A stretch of 64,000 nucleotides of DNA from Streptomyces sp. R302 (lineage in GTDB: Bacteria; Actinomycetota; Actinomycetes; Streptomycetales; Streptomycetaceae). The translations under genes and the position numbers were made by a program. The notes beneath the pieces are model-generated. The model searched no databases and had not been told where the DNA came from. It saw only the letters and a list, made by a program, of their open reading frames with translations. Positions 42,868-51,629 of the stretch are shown here, in pieces. The stretch covers positions 248,001 through 312,000 of the forward strand of contig NZ_JABBGE010000004.1 in the NCBI RefSeq assembly GCF_012927245.1, read 5' to 3'. Positions within the stretch are counted from its first letter, which is position 1. Each line of letters begins with the position of its first letter.

Positions 42868-43671
42868 TCATGTGGCGGTACGCGGCGTGAGCTGCGACGC
42901 CAGCCAGGTCGGTACGCCCCCGAGGAGGCGGAAGAGGCGGCGGGCCTCGGCGCGCAGCCGTCCGGCCTCCGGTTCCGTCTCGGCGTCGGCGAGGGCGGTC
43001 AGCGCCGGAGCCGTACCCACCAGGTAGCCCAACTCCTCCCGGATCCGCAGCGATTCGGCGAAGCCGTGCCGGGCCTCCGCCAACTCGCCCTCCCTTAACG
43101 CCAGTCCGGCGAGGTGGCGCCAGGTGGAGGAGAGCAGCAGCGAGTCGCCCTGCGCGGTGGCGCCGGCGTGCGCGCGGCGGTACGCGGCCCGGGCCGCCTG
43201 CGGGGAGTCGCCGAGGTTCTGGGCGATCAGCCCGCGCCGGTAGTCCAGGAGCGGCCGGCCCGGCTCGGAGGGGGCGATCAGGGCCGCCGCCCGGCCGAGC
43301 GCCATCCGGGCCTCGTCGGCCCGGTCCCGGACGCCCAACAGGGTGGACGCGTAGGCGAGGTAGCCGCGCTCGCAGGCCGCGGCGCCGCGCTCCTCGTCGC
43401 TGCTCGCGACCGCCTCGGCGGCGCGCAGGGCCTCCTCCGCCTCGGCCCAGCCCTGTTCGGTGTAGAGGCAGCGCTCGATCAGCAGCGCGGCCCGTTCGAG
43501 CGCGGCGGCCGGTTCGTGGGCGCGGGGTGCGAGCAGCGCCGCCGCGTCGGTCCAGCAGCCGCGGGAGCGGAGCCGCCATATGGCGGTCTCCACGGGAGTC
43601 TCCTTGCCGTAGGCGAGGGACGGGTTTCCGCCGCCCCCTGATTCGGAACCAGACATGGCGGTGTCCGCCAC
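42868..43671 (-). CDS. TPR-like helical protein with a TTA codon
   Basis: 267 residues, almost all helical, with tetratricopeptide-like pairs: AAALERAALLIERCLYTEQGWAEAEEALRAAEAV, ERGAAACERGYLAYASTLLG, PLLDYRRGLIAQNLGDSPQAARAAYRRA and LLSSTWRHLAGLALREGELAEARHGFAESL. Such folds bind proteins or peptides. Codon 192 is TTA (43098-43096), so translation should need the bldA leucyl-tRNA and be late in development. GTG 43671 with GGGAGGGCAAT upstream is preferred to ATG 43656. No partner gene is obvious apart from the convergent P-loop/WD40 gene. Confidence 0.75.
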   Translation of the reverse strand: MADTAMSGSESGGGGNPSLAYGKETPVETAIWRLRSRGCWTDAAALLAPRAHEPAAALERAALLIERCLYTEQGWAEAEEALRAAEAVASSDEERGAAACERGYLAYASTLLGVRDRADEARMALGRAAALIAPSEPGRPLLDYRRGLIAQNLGDSPQAARAAYRRAHAGATAQGDSLLLSSTWRHLAGLALREGELAEARHGFAESLRIREELGYLVGTAPALTALADAETEPEAGRLRAEARRLFRLLGGVPTWLASQLTPRTAT

Positions 43672-43753
43672 ATTGCCCTCCCCGAGCGCGCCATCGAGCT
43701 GTTGAGTAGGACGGCATCTCAGCACGAACGGCCGTACCCGGCCAAGGGGTCGG

Positions 43754-43767
43754 GTGAAAAATTTCAC
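43754..43767. promoter_or_regulatory. AT-rich palindrome upstream of the TPR-like gene
   Basis: GTGAAA, AA, TTTCAC: a 6-bp inverted repeat 82 bp before the GTG start, in an otherwise very GC-rich stretch. It may be an operator or promoter element. Confidence 0.35.
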
Positions 43768-43786
43768 AAAGGTGGGGGGTTGCCGT

Positions 43787-43820
43787 GACGCCCCGCCGGG
43801 GCAGGGCCCGGCGGGGCGTC
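43787..43820 (-). terminator. hairpin terminator downstream of pucR
   Basis: GACGCCCCGCCGGG and CCCGGCGGGGCGTC form a perfect 14-bp stem with a 6-base loop (GCAGGG), 147 bp after the PucR stop in its direction of transcription. Confidence 0.65.
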
Positions 43821-43833
43821 GGGGGCGCGCGAC

Positions 43834-43857
43834 CCCTGATCACCGCGGTGATCAGGG
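43834..43857. promoter_or_regulatory. 24-bp perfect palindrome
   Basis: CCCTGATCACCG is followed directly by its exact complement CGGTGATCAGGG, with no spacer. A stem without a loop is a poor terminator, so a protein-binding site is more likely. It lies between the PucR gene end and the TPR-like gene start, both on the minus strand. Confidence 0.55.
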
Positions 43858-43967
43858 AGAGCGGCGGTGCGAGGCGTCCGGCCGAGGGGGTGGGCCGGAG
43901 GGTCCGCCCTCACTCCTCCGGACTCAACCGAAGGAGTGAAACCCGGATCCGCGCGGGGCAGACTCCG

Positions 43968-45662
43968 TCAACTCATCCGCAGGGCCAGGAAGAAGTCGAG
44001 CTTGTCCTCCAGACGGGACAGGTCCCGGCCGGTCAGCTGCTCGATGCGGCCGACCCGGTAACGCAGCGTGTTCACGTGGAGGTGCAGCCGGGTCGCGCAG
44101 CGGGTCCAGGAGCCGTCGCAGTCCAGGAAGGCCTCCAGGGTCGGGATGAGCTCCGCCCGGTGGCGCCGGTCGTAGTCGCGCAGCGGGTCGAGGAGCCGGG
44201 CCGTGAAGGCACGCCGCACGTCGTCCGGGACGAAGGGCAGCAGCAGCACGTGCGAGGCCAGCTCGTGGTGGCCGGCCGCGCAGACCCGGCCGGGGCGGGC
44301 GGCGGCCACCCGGCGGGCGTGCCGGGCCTCCTCCAGGGCGCCCCGCAGCCCCTCCGCCGAGTGCACGGCGGCGCTGACGCCCAGGGTGAGCCGCCCGTCG
44401 TCGGCGAGGCCGGACGAGAGCGGAGCCCGTACCGCCGCCAGGAGGGCGTCCGCGTGCAGGCCCAGGGCGGGCGACGGGCCGTCGTCCTCGCTCTCCGGCA
44501 GCGGGCCCGTGGCCAGCGGCACCAGCGCGATGGCCTCGTCGCCGGTGTGGGCGACGGCGATCCGGTCGGCGGACTCGGGGCCCACGGTCGCCGGGTCGAC
44601 CAGGATCTCCTCCAGGAGCGCCTGGGTGACCGGACCCGGCTCCACCGGGGCCTGGCCGCCCTCCTGGTCCCACTCGACGCGGGCCACGACGACCTGCCAG
44701 TGCGGGGCCGCGCCGAGGCCGGGCAGCAGCACCGGGGCGGCGACCCGGAGCCGGGCGGCGATCTCGGCGGGCGCGGCGCCCGTCTGCACCAGCTCCAGGA
44801 CCTCCTGGGCGAGCCGGCGGCGCACCGTGCGGGCCGCGTCGCGCCGGTCGCGCTCGACGGAGATCAGCTGCGTGACGCCCTGGAGCAGGTCGAGCCGGGC
44901 GGCCGGCCACTCCCCGGCATCGGCCTCCACGGCGAGCAGCCAGTCGGACAGCACCGTCTCGCGGACGTCCCGGGCACCGGGCCCGGCGGCCCGGCCGGCG
45001 TTCCTGACCGGGAAGAGCGAGTACGGGGTGCCCTGGAGGGTCAGCCGGTGCGGGCCGCGCCGGCCGGTGCGGGTGGCCGCCAGGTGCTCGCCCGCGAGGG
45101 CCGCGGCGAGCGCCGGGTCCAGGGGCTCCCCGGCGCCGGCGATCTGCCGTCCGGTGGGGGAGAGGACCCAGGCGCGCAGGTCCAGGTCGGAGCCGAGGAG
45201 GTCGAGGACGGCCTCGGGGCCGCCGCCGGCCGGACCGGAGGTCATGAGGCGCCGGTGCCGGTCCACGACGGCCGCCAGGTCGCCGGCCCGCTCACCGGAG
45301 ACCTGTCGAACGACATGCTCGGTGATCGTCGCGAACGCAACGGTTTCGTTGACCGCGAAGAGCGGCAGCCGGTGGCGTGAACACGCCTCCACGAGATCGT
45401 CGGGGATGTCGCCCAGCTCGGCCTCGCCGGCCGCGAGCGCGGAGACCCCGGCCTGGCTGAGGATCCGGACGAAGGGCTCGGCGTCGGCCGGCTCCCGCAG
45501 CCACGCCAGGCCGGTGAGGACCAGCTCGCCGCCGGAGAGGTACCGGCTGGGATCCTTGAGGTCCGTGGTCATGACGCCACGGACGGAGCGGTCCAGCTCC
45601 TCCTCGCCGCCCAGCAGGCGCAGCCCGAGCGCGTCGTTCTCCAGCAGTGCGCGCAGCCGCAT
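43968..45662 (-). CDS. PucR family regulator of purine catabolism
   Basis: 564 residues. An N-terminal PucR domain (VMTTDLKDPSRYLSGGELVLTGLAWL; DIPDDLVEACSRHRLPLFAV) is followed by a GGDEF-like CdaR middle region and a C-terminal HTH_30 (LEAFLDCDGSWTRCATRLHLHVNTLRYRVGRIEQLTG). This is the standard plan of PucR/CdaR activators or repressors. It is divergent from the xanthine dehydrogenase operon with 313 bp between starts, so it very likely controls that operon in response to a purine metabolite. ATG 45662 is the first start that keeps the whole domain. Confidence 0.92.
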   Translation of the reverse strand: MRLRALLENDALGLRLLGGEEELDRSVRGVMTTDLKDPSRYLSGGELVLTGLAWLREPADAEPFVRILSQAGVSALAAGEAELGDIPDDLVEACSRHRLPLFAVNETVAFATITEHVVRQVSGERAGDLAAVVDRHRRLMTSGPAGGGPEAVLDLLGSDLDLRAWVLSPTGRQIAGAGEPLDPALAAALAGEHLAATRTGRRGPHRLTLQGTPYSLFPVRNAGRAAGPGARDVRETVLSDWLLAVEADAGEWPAARLDLLQGVTQLISVERDRRDAARTVRRRLAQEVLELVQTGAAPAEIAARLRVAAPVLLPGLGAAPHWQVVVARVEWDQEGGQAPVEPGPVTQALLEEILVDPATVGPESADRIAVAHTGDEAIALVPLATGPLPESEDDGPSPALGLHADALLAAVRAPLSSGLADDGRLTLGVSAAVHSAEGLRGALEEARHARRVAAARPGRVCAAGHHELASHVLLLPFVPDDVRRAFTARLLDPLRDYDRRHRAELIPTLEAFLDCDGSWTRCATRLHLHVNTLRYRVGRIEQLTGRDLSRLEDKLDFFLALRMS

Positions 45663-45975
45663 TCGTGTCGCCGCCGTTCCTTCGAGTGGGTGATGAGGTT
45701 GTCGGGTATTCGACGGTGGGGCCGGTGAGGGTGGTGCCGCCGTTTCCAGGGGGAAACGGCGAGGTTTCCGTTCACCGTCTTTCGTTCGAATCTACAAGAC
45801 GTGCGGGGGCACCGGCCAACTCCTTCATGTTTTCGGTGACTGCACCCCGGCCATCGTGGCTTGTGTACTAGGCCACACACCGCGTGAACAGGACATGAAC
45901 ACCGAAGTCGAGGGCCGGACGACACCCAGGGCCCAGACGTCCGACCCCCACCAGAATCGCTAGAAGAGAGCCACC
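45663..45975. promoter_or_regulatory. pucR-xdh divergent control region
   Basis: 313 bp without a gene. It has GCCGTTTCC and GGAAACGGC (45739-45760, 4-base centre), and a further GTTTCC at 45764-45769, giving three alternating half-sites. GTGGC and GCCAC flank a TACTAG that could be part of the xdh promoter (about 45856-45876). These are the natural candidates for PucR binding. Confidence 0.45.
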
Positions 45976-46866
45976 ATGGACTTCCTTCGCCCCGCCAGCT
46001 GGGAGGAGGCGCTCGCCGCCAAGGCCGAGCACCCCACAGCCGTGCCCCTCTCGGGCGGCACCGACGTCATGGTCGAGATCAACTTCGACCACCGGCGCCC
46101 CGAGTACCTGCTTGACCTGAACCGCATCGAGCTGCTGCGCGAGTGGGAGGTCGGCGAGGAGAACGTCCGGCTCGGCGCTTCCGTTCCGTACACGCAGATC
46201 ATGGAGAACCTGCGGGCCGAGCTGCCCGGCCTGGCGCTCGCCTCCCACACGGTCGCCTCCCCGCAGATCCGCAACCGCGGCGGCGTCGGCGGCAACCTCG
46301 GCACCGCCTCCCCGGCCGGTGACGCCCACCCCGCGCTCCTCGCCGCCGGCGCCGAGGTCGAGGTCGAGTCGGTCCGCGGCAGCCGCTTCATCCCGATCGA
46401 CGAGTTCTACACCGGCGTGAAGCGCAACGCGCTCCAGCCGGACGAGCTCATCAAGACCGTCCACATCAAGAAGGCGGACGGCCCCCAGCAGTACTCCAAG
46501 GTCGGCACCCGCAACGCGATGGTCATCGCCGTCTGCGCCTTCGGCCTGGCCCTGCACCCGGAGACCCGGACCGTCCGCACCGGCATCGGTTCGGCCGCGC
46601 CGACCCCGATCCGCGCCAAGGAGGCCGAGGCCTTCCTGAACGCGGCCCTGGAGGAGGGCGGCTTCTGGGACAACGGGAAGATCATCACCCCCGCGATCGC
46701 GAAGCAGTTCGCCGACCTCTGCTCGGCCGCCGCCAACCCGATCGACGACGTCCGAGGCACCGCCAAGTACCGGCGCCACGCCGTCGGCATCATGGCTCGC
46801 CGCCAGCTCGGCTGGACCTGGGAGCAGTACCGCGGCGCCGGCCGCACGCTTGAGGGAGCTGCATAA
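45976..46866 (+). CDS. xanthine dehydrogenase FAD-binding subunit
   Basis: 296 residues of the CoxM/XdhB type. The FAD pyrophosphate loop reads VPLSGGTDVMVEI (about 25-37), and a second FAD motif TVASPQIRNRGGVGGNLGTASPAGD (about 92-116) is complete. It passes electrons from the Fe-S subunit to NAD+ or another acceptor. ATG 45976 follows AGAGAG. It is the first gene of the operon, 2 bp before the Fe-S subunit gene. Confidence 0.93.
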   Translation: MDFLRPASWEEALAAKAEHPTAVPLSGGTDVMVEINFDHRRPEYLLDLNRIELLREWEVGEENVRLGASVPYTQIMENLRAELPGLALASHTVASPQIRNRGGVGGNLGTASPAGDAHPALLAAGAEVEVESVRGSRFIPIDEFYTGVKRNALQPDELIKTVHIKKADGPQQYSKVGTRNAMVIAVCAFGLALHPETRTVRTGIGSAAPTPIRAKEAEAFLNAALEEGGFWDNGKIITPAIAKQFADLCSAAANPIDDVRGTAKYRRHAVGIMARRQLGWTWEQYRGAGRTLEGAA

Positions 46867-46868
46867 CC

Positions 46869-47471
46869 ATGCGCGTGAATTTCACGGTCAACGGTCGTCC
46901 GCAGGAAGCCGACGACGTCTGGGAGGGCGAGTCCCTCCTCTACGTTCTGCGTGAGCGCCTGGGGCTGCCCGGCTCCAAGAACGCCTGCGAGCAGGGCGAG
47001 TGCGGCTCCTGCACGGTCCGCCTCGACGGCGTGCCGGTCTGCTCCTGTCTGGTCGCCGCCGGCCAGGTCGAGGGCCGCGAGGTCGTCACCGTCGAGGGCC
47101 TGGCGGACTACGCCCAGCACCGCGAGGACGCCCACCCGGGCGGCGCCTGCGGCACCGGCGGTTGCGGCACCAGCCTGGACGCGGCCAAGAAGTGGGAGGC
47201 CAAGCCGCAGGACTCGCAGACCGGTGAGGGCGTCGAACTGAGCCCCATCCAGCAGGCGTTCATCGACGCCGGCGCGGTCCAGTGCGGCTTCTGCACCCCC
47301 GGTCTGCTCGTCGCGGCCGACGAGATGCTGGAGCGCAACCCGTCCCCGACGGACGCGGACATCCGCGAGGCGCTCTCCGGCAACCTCTGCCGCTGCACCG
47401 GTTACGAGAAGATCCTCGACGCCGTCCGCCTCGCGGCCGCGCGCCAGGAGCGCCAGGGAGAGGCGGTCTGA
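46869..47471 (+). CDS. xanthine dehydrogenase [2Fe-2S] subunit
   Basis: 200 residues. The plant-type [2Fe-2S] motif CEQGECGSCTV...CSC is near 38-60, and the second, helical cluster domain has CGFC and CRC (QCGFCTPGLL near 138; GNLCRCTGYEKI near 175). Between the two is an insertion of about 40 residues (AHPGGACGTGGCGTSLDAAKKWEAK) not found in most CoxS proteins, with two extra Cys. It relays electrons from the molybdenum subunit to FAD. Adjacent genes on both sides start within 2 bp. Confidence 0.93.
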   Translation: MRVNFTVNGRPQEADDVWEGESLLYVLRERLGLPGSKNACEQGECGSCTVRLDGVPVCSCLVAAGQVEGREVVTVEGLADYAQHREDAHPGGACGTGGCGTSLDAAKKWEAKPQDSQTGEGVELSPIQQAFIDAGAVQCGFCTPGLLVAADEMLERNPSPTDADIREALSGNLCRCTGYEKILDAVRLAAARQERQGEAV

Positions 47472-47473
47472 CG

Positions 47474-49873
47474 ATGGCTCGGAACACCCGTACGGCACCG
47501 GTGGGCACCCCCACCGACGTCACCCAGAACCACACCCAGGGCGGCGTCGGCGCGTCCACGCTCCGCCCCGACGGCACCCTCAAGGTGACCGGCGAGTTCG
47601 CCTACTCCTCGGACATGTGGCACGAGGACATGCTGTGGGGCCAGGTCCTGCGCTCCACCGTCGCGCACGCCGAGATCGTGTCCATCGACACCTCCGAGGC
47701 CCTCACCACGGACGGCGTCTACGCCGTCCTGACCCACGAGGACCTGCCGGCCGCCAAGAACTACGGCCTGGAGTTCCGCGACACCCCGGTCCTCGCCTAC
47801 GGCAAGGTCCGGCACCACGGCGAGCCGGTGGCCCTCGTGGCCGCCGACCACCCGGAGACCGCGCGCCGCGCCGCCGCCAAGATCAAGGTCGAGTACCGGG
47901 AACTCCCGGTGATCACGGACGAGGCCTCGGCCACCGCCCCCGACGCGATCCTGGTCCACGAGAACCGCGACGACCACCACGCCGGCCACGTCCCGCACCC
48001 CAACATCGTGCACCGCCAGCCGATCATCCGCGGCAACGCCGACGAGGCCGCCAAGCGCGCCGACGTCATCGTCAGGGGCGAGTACACCTTCGGCATGCAG
48101 GACCAGGCCTTCCTCGGCCCGGAGTCCGGCCTCGCCGTACCGGCCGAGGACGGCGGCGTCGACCTGTACGTCGCCACCCAGTGGCTGCACGCGGACCGCG
48201 AGCAGATCGCCCCCTGCCTCGGCCTGCCCCAGGACAAGGTCCGGATGACCATGGCCGGCATCGGCGGCGCCTTCGGCGGCCGCGAGGACATCTCCATGCA
48301 GATCCTCGCCTCGCTGCTCGCGCTGCGCACCGGCAAGCCCGTCAAGATGGTCTACAACCGGTACGAGTCCTTCTTCGGGCACGTCCACCGGCACCCGGCG
48401 AAGCTCTACTACGAGCACGGCGCCACCAAGGACGGCAAGATCACGCACATGAAGTGCAAGATCGTCCTGGACGGCGGCGCCTACGCCTCCTCCACGGTCT
48501 CCGTCGTCGGCAACGCCTCCTCCCTCTCGGTCGGCCCGTACGTCATCGACGACGTCGAGATCGAGGCGATCGGCCTCTACACCAACAACCCGCCCTGCGG
48601 CGCCATGCGCGGCTTCGGCGCGGTCCAGGCCTGCTTCGCCTACGAGGCCCAGATGGACAAGCTCGCGGCCGAGCTGGGCATGGACCCGGTGGAGCTGCGC
48701 CAGCTCAACGCCATGGAGCAGGGCACGATCATGCCGACCGGCCAGGTCGTGGACTCCCCGGCCCCGGTCGCCGAGCTGCTGCGCCGGGTCAAGGCCCGTC
48801 CGATGCCGCCCGAGCGCCAGTGGGAGACCGCCGGCGAGAGCGCGGACGTCCGCGCGCTGCCGGGCGGCCTCTCCAACACCTCGCACGGCGAGGGCGTCGT
48901 CCGCGGCGTCGGCTACGCGGTCGGCATCAAGAACGTCGGCTTCTCCGAGGGCTTCGACGACTACTCGACCGCGAAGATCCGCATCGAGGTCATCAACGGC
49001 GAGGCCGTCGCCACGGTCCACACCGCGGCGGCCGAGGTCGGCCAGGGCGGCGTCACGATCCACGCGCAGATCGCCCGCACCGAGCTCGGCGTCCAGCAGG
49101 TCACCATCCACCCCGCCGACACCCAGGTGGGCTCGGCCGGTTCGACCTCCGCGGGCCGCCAGACGTACATGACCGGCGGCGCCATCAAGAACTCCTGCGA
49201 GCTCGTCCGCGAGAAGGTCCTGGAGATCGGCCGGCGCAAGTTCGGCTCGTACCACCCGGCGTGGGCCAACGCCGAACTCCTCCTGGAGGGCGGCAAGGTC
49301 GTCACCGACGGCGGCGAGGCCCTCGCCACCATCGCGGACGTCCTGGAGGACCAGGTCGTCGAGATCGAGGAGGAGTGGCGGCACCGTCCGACCCAGGCCT
49401 TCGACCGCGTCACCGGCCAGGGCGACGGCCACGTCCAGTACGCCTTCGCCGCGCACCGCGCGGTGGTCGAGGTGGACACCGAGCTCGGCCTCGTCAAGGT
49501 CATCGAGCTGGCCTGCGCGCAGGACGTCGGCAAGGCGGTCAACCCGCTCTCCGTGATCGGCCAGATCCAGGGTGGCACCACCCAGGGCCTGGGCGTCGCG
49601 GTGATGGAGGAGATCATCGTCGACCCGAAGACCGCGAAGGTGCGCAACCCCTCCTTCACGGACTACCTGATCCCGACGATCCTCGACACGCCGACCATCC
49701 CGGTCGACTACCTCGAACTGGCCGACCCCAACGCGCCGTACGGCGTCCGGGGCATCGGCGAGGCCCCGACCCTGTCGTCCACCCCGGCCGTCCTCGCGGC
49801 GATCCGGGCGGCGACCGGCCTGGAGCTGAACAAGACGCCGGTCCGCCCCGAGGCGCTCACCGGCACCCTGTAG
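47474..49873 (+). CDS. xanthine dehydrogenase molybdenum-binding subunit
   Basis: 799 residues of the CoxL/XdhA family. Molybdopterin-contact segments are seen: GGAFGGREDISMQI near 260, NPPCGAMRGFGAVQA near 378, GQGGVTIHAQIA near 525, and the catalytic Glu region GVRGIGEAPTLSSTPAV near 758. The substrate-pocket residues fit a purine hydroxylase more than CO dehydrogenase, which would carry a VAYRCSFR loop. With the two preceding subunits it oxidises hypoxanthine and xanthine to urate. ATG 47474 is 2 bp after the previous stop. The molybdenum cofactor needs XdhC, encoded at 51630. Confidence 0.93.
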   Translation: MARNTRTAPVGTPTDVTQNHTQGGVGASTLRPDGTLKVTGEFAYSSDMWHEDMLWGQVLRSTVAHAEIVSIDTSEALTTDGVYAVLTHEDLPAAKNYGLEFRDTPVLAYGKVRHHGEPVALVAADHPETARRAAAKIKVEYRELPVITDEASATAPDAILVHENRDDHHAGHVPHPNIVHRQPIIRGNADEAAKRADVIVRGEYTFGMQDQAFLGPESGLAVPAEDGGVDLYVATQWLHADREQIAPCLGLPQDKVRMTMAGIGGAFGGREDISMQILASLLALRTGKPVKMVYNRYESFFGHVHRHPAKLYYEHGATKDGKITHMKCKIVLDGGAYASSTVSVVGNASSLSVGPYVIDDVEIEAIGLYTNNPPCGAMRGFGAVQACFAYEAQMDKLAAELGMDPVELRQLNAMEQGTIMPTGQVVDSPAPVAELLRRVKARPMPPERQWETAGESADVRALPGGLSNTSHGEGVVRGVGYAVGIKNVGFSEGFDDYSTAKIRIEVINGEAVATVHTAAAEVGQGGVTIHAQIARTELGVQQVTIHPADTQVGSAGSTSAGRQTYMTGGAIKNSCELVREKVLEIGRRKFGSYHPAWANAELLLEGGKVVTDGGEALATIADVLEDQVVEIEEEWRHRPTQAFDRVTGQGDGHVQYAFAAHRAVVEVDTELGLVKVIELACAQDVGKAVNPLSVIGQIQGGTTQGLGVAVMEEIIVDPKTAKVRNPSFTDYLIPTILDTPTIPVDYLELADPNAPYGVRGIGEAPTLSSTPAVLAAIRAATGLELNKTPVRPEALTGTL

Positions 49874-49943
49874 GCCCCTCCGGGCGGTGCGTGCCTCCCA
49901 GGAACGTCACACTTCCCTCCCCGCCCGCACCGCCCGGAGCGCA

Positions 49944-50006
49944 GTACCCGCACCACCAGCGGTACCTGAAGTACCCGCAGTACCCGAAGTACCCGCAGTA
50001 CCCCGT
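49944..50006. repeat. 9-bp tandem repeat between xdh and the permease gene
   Basis: Seven 9-bp units typified by GTACCCGCA and GTACCCGAA, one degenerate, in the 242 bp between the molybdenum subunit stop and the permease start. No gene is seen here; the repeat may separate or tune two transcripts. Confidence 0.85.
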
Positions 50007-50115
50007 TCGTCTCGGGCCGTCCCCCGGGTCGTGCAGCCAACAGCAGTTCCCAAATCCCGCCGCAAACGAGTCCCCCCTCGTGCGGGTGCCCCTTTGAACC
50101 TTGGGAGTAGGCCCC

Positions 50116-51588
50116 ATGACCCAGTCGTCTGTGGAGCCCAAGACCGCCGCGGAGGACGCGGGCTCCGGCTCGCGCAACCCCGCCGGAAGGTCTTGGCTCG
50201 ACCGGTACTTTCACATCTCGGAGAGAGGATCCTCCGTCGGCACGGAGATCCGCGGTGGCGTCACCACCTTCATGGCGATGGCGTACATCCTCCTGCTCAA
50301 CCCGATCCTCCTCGGAGGCCCGGACGTCGACAAGAACGTCCTCGCCTCCTCCGCCGTCATCACGGCGACCGCCCTCGCGGCGGCGGTGACGACCCTGCTC
50401 ATGGGCTTCGTCGGCAAGGTCCCGCTCGTCCTCGCGGCCGGCCTCAGCGTCTCCGGGGTGCTCGCCACCCAGGTGGTACCGCAGATGACCTGGCCGCAGG
50501 CCATGGGCATGTGCATCGTCTACGGTCTGGTGATCTGCCTCCTGGTGGTCACCGGTCTCCGCGAGATGATCATGAACGCGATCCCGCTGCCGCTCAAGCA
50601 CGGCATCACCATCGGCATCGGCCTCTTCATCGCGCTGATCGGCTTCAACAAGGCCGGCTTCGTCGGCGCCGGCCCGCAGTTCGGCCCGCCCGTCACCATG
50701 GGCTCCGGCGGCGAACTCGTCGGCTGGCCCGTCCTGATCTTCGCGATCACCCTCCTCGCGATCTTCGCCCTCCAGGCCCGCAAGGTCCCCGGCGCCATCC
50801 TCATCGGCATCGTCGGCGGCACGATCGTCTCGCTGATCGTCAACGCCGTCGCCGACATCCCGGCCAAGGGCCCCGGCTCCTGGGCCAACGGCTCCCCGGA
50901 GCTCAAGGGCAGCGCGGTCTCGGCCCCGGACTTCTCGCTCTTCGGCGACATCTCCTTCGGCGGCTGGGGCGACGTCGGCTACATCACCGTCGGCGTGATC
51001 GTCTTCACCCTGGTCCTCGCCGGCTTCTTCGACGCCATGGCCACCATCATCGGCGTCGGCACCGAGGCCAACCTCGCCGACGACAAGGGCCGCATGCCGG
51101 GCCTCTCCAAGGCGCTGTTCATCGACGGCGCGGGCGGCGCGATCGGCGGCGTCTCCGGCGCCTCCGGCCAGACCGTCTTCGTGGAGTCCGCCACCGGCGT
51201 CGGCGAAGGCGCCCGCACCGGCTTCTCCTCGGTGATCACCGGCCTCTTCTTCGCGGCCTGCCTCTTCTTCACCCCGATCACCCAGATCGTGCCCCGCGAG
51301 GTCGGCTCGGCCGCCCTGGTCGTCATCGGCGCGATGATGATGATGAACGCCAAGCACGTGAACTGGGGCGACAGCTCCGTCGCCATCCCGGTCTTCCTGA
51401 CCGTCGTGCTGATGCCGTTCACCTACAGCATCACCCCGGGCGTCGCGGCCGGCGTCATCGCCTACACCGTCATCAAGGTGGCGCAGGGCAAGGCGCGCGA
51501 GGTCGGTGCGTTCATGTGGTGCCTGACCGCGATATTCATCGTGTTCTTCGCCCTTCACCCGATCGAGGGATGGCTGGGCGTCAGCTGA
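50116..51588 (+). CDS. NCS2 family purine permease (AzgA-like)
   Basis: 490 residues with about 12 hydrophobic segments. GGVTTFMAMAYILLLNPILL near 45, LVLAAGLSVSGVLATQV near 110, LKHGITIGIGLFIALIG near 165 and TEANLADDKGRMPGLSKAL near 318 place it in the AzgA group of the nucleobase/cation symporters, which import hypoxanthine, guanine or adenine. It supplies substrate for the xanthine dehydrogenase encoded upstream. ATG 50116 follows GGGAGTAGG; five codons of upstream open frame are discounted. Confidence 0.9.
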   Translation: MTQSSVEPKTAAEDAGSGSRNPAGRSWLDRYFHISERGSSVGTEIRGGVTTFMAMAYILLLNPILLGGPDVDKNVLASSAVITATALAAAVTTLLMGFVGKVPLVLAAGLSVSGVLATQVVPQMTWPQAMGMCIVYGLVICLLVVTGLREMIMNAIPLPLKHGITIGIGLFIALIGFNKAGFVGAGPQFGPPVTMGSGGELVGWPVLIFAITLLAIFALQARKVPGAILIGIVGGTIVSLIVNAVADIPAKGPGSWANGSPELKGSAVSAPDFSLFGDISFGGWGDVGYITVGVIVFTLVLAGFFDAMATIIGVGTEANLADDKGRMPGLSKALFIDGAGGAIGGVSGASGQTVFVESATGVGEGARTGFSSVITGLFFAACLFFTPITQIVPREVGSAALVVIGAMMMMNAKHVNWGDSSVAIPVFLTVVLMPFTYSITPGVAAGVIAYTVIKVAQGKAREVGAFMWCLTAIFIVFFALHPIEGWLGVS

Positions 51589-51629
51589 CGCCCGACCGCC
51601 GCCCTCCCCACACCGCCAAGGAGACCGAC

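Noticed and set aside
45976..49873. Aerobic carbon monoxide dehydrogenase
   Set aside because: The subunit plan is shared, but the molybdenum subunit lacks the VAYRCSFR active-site loop, and PucR, the purine permease and XdhC point to xanthine.
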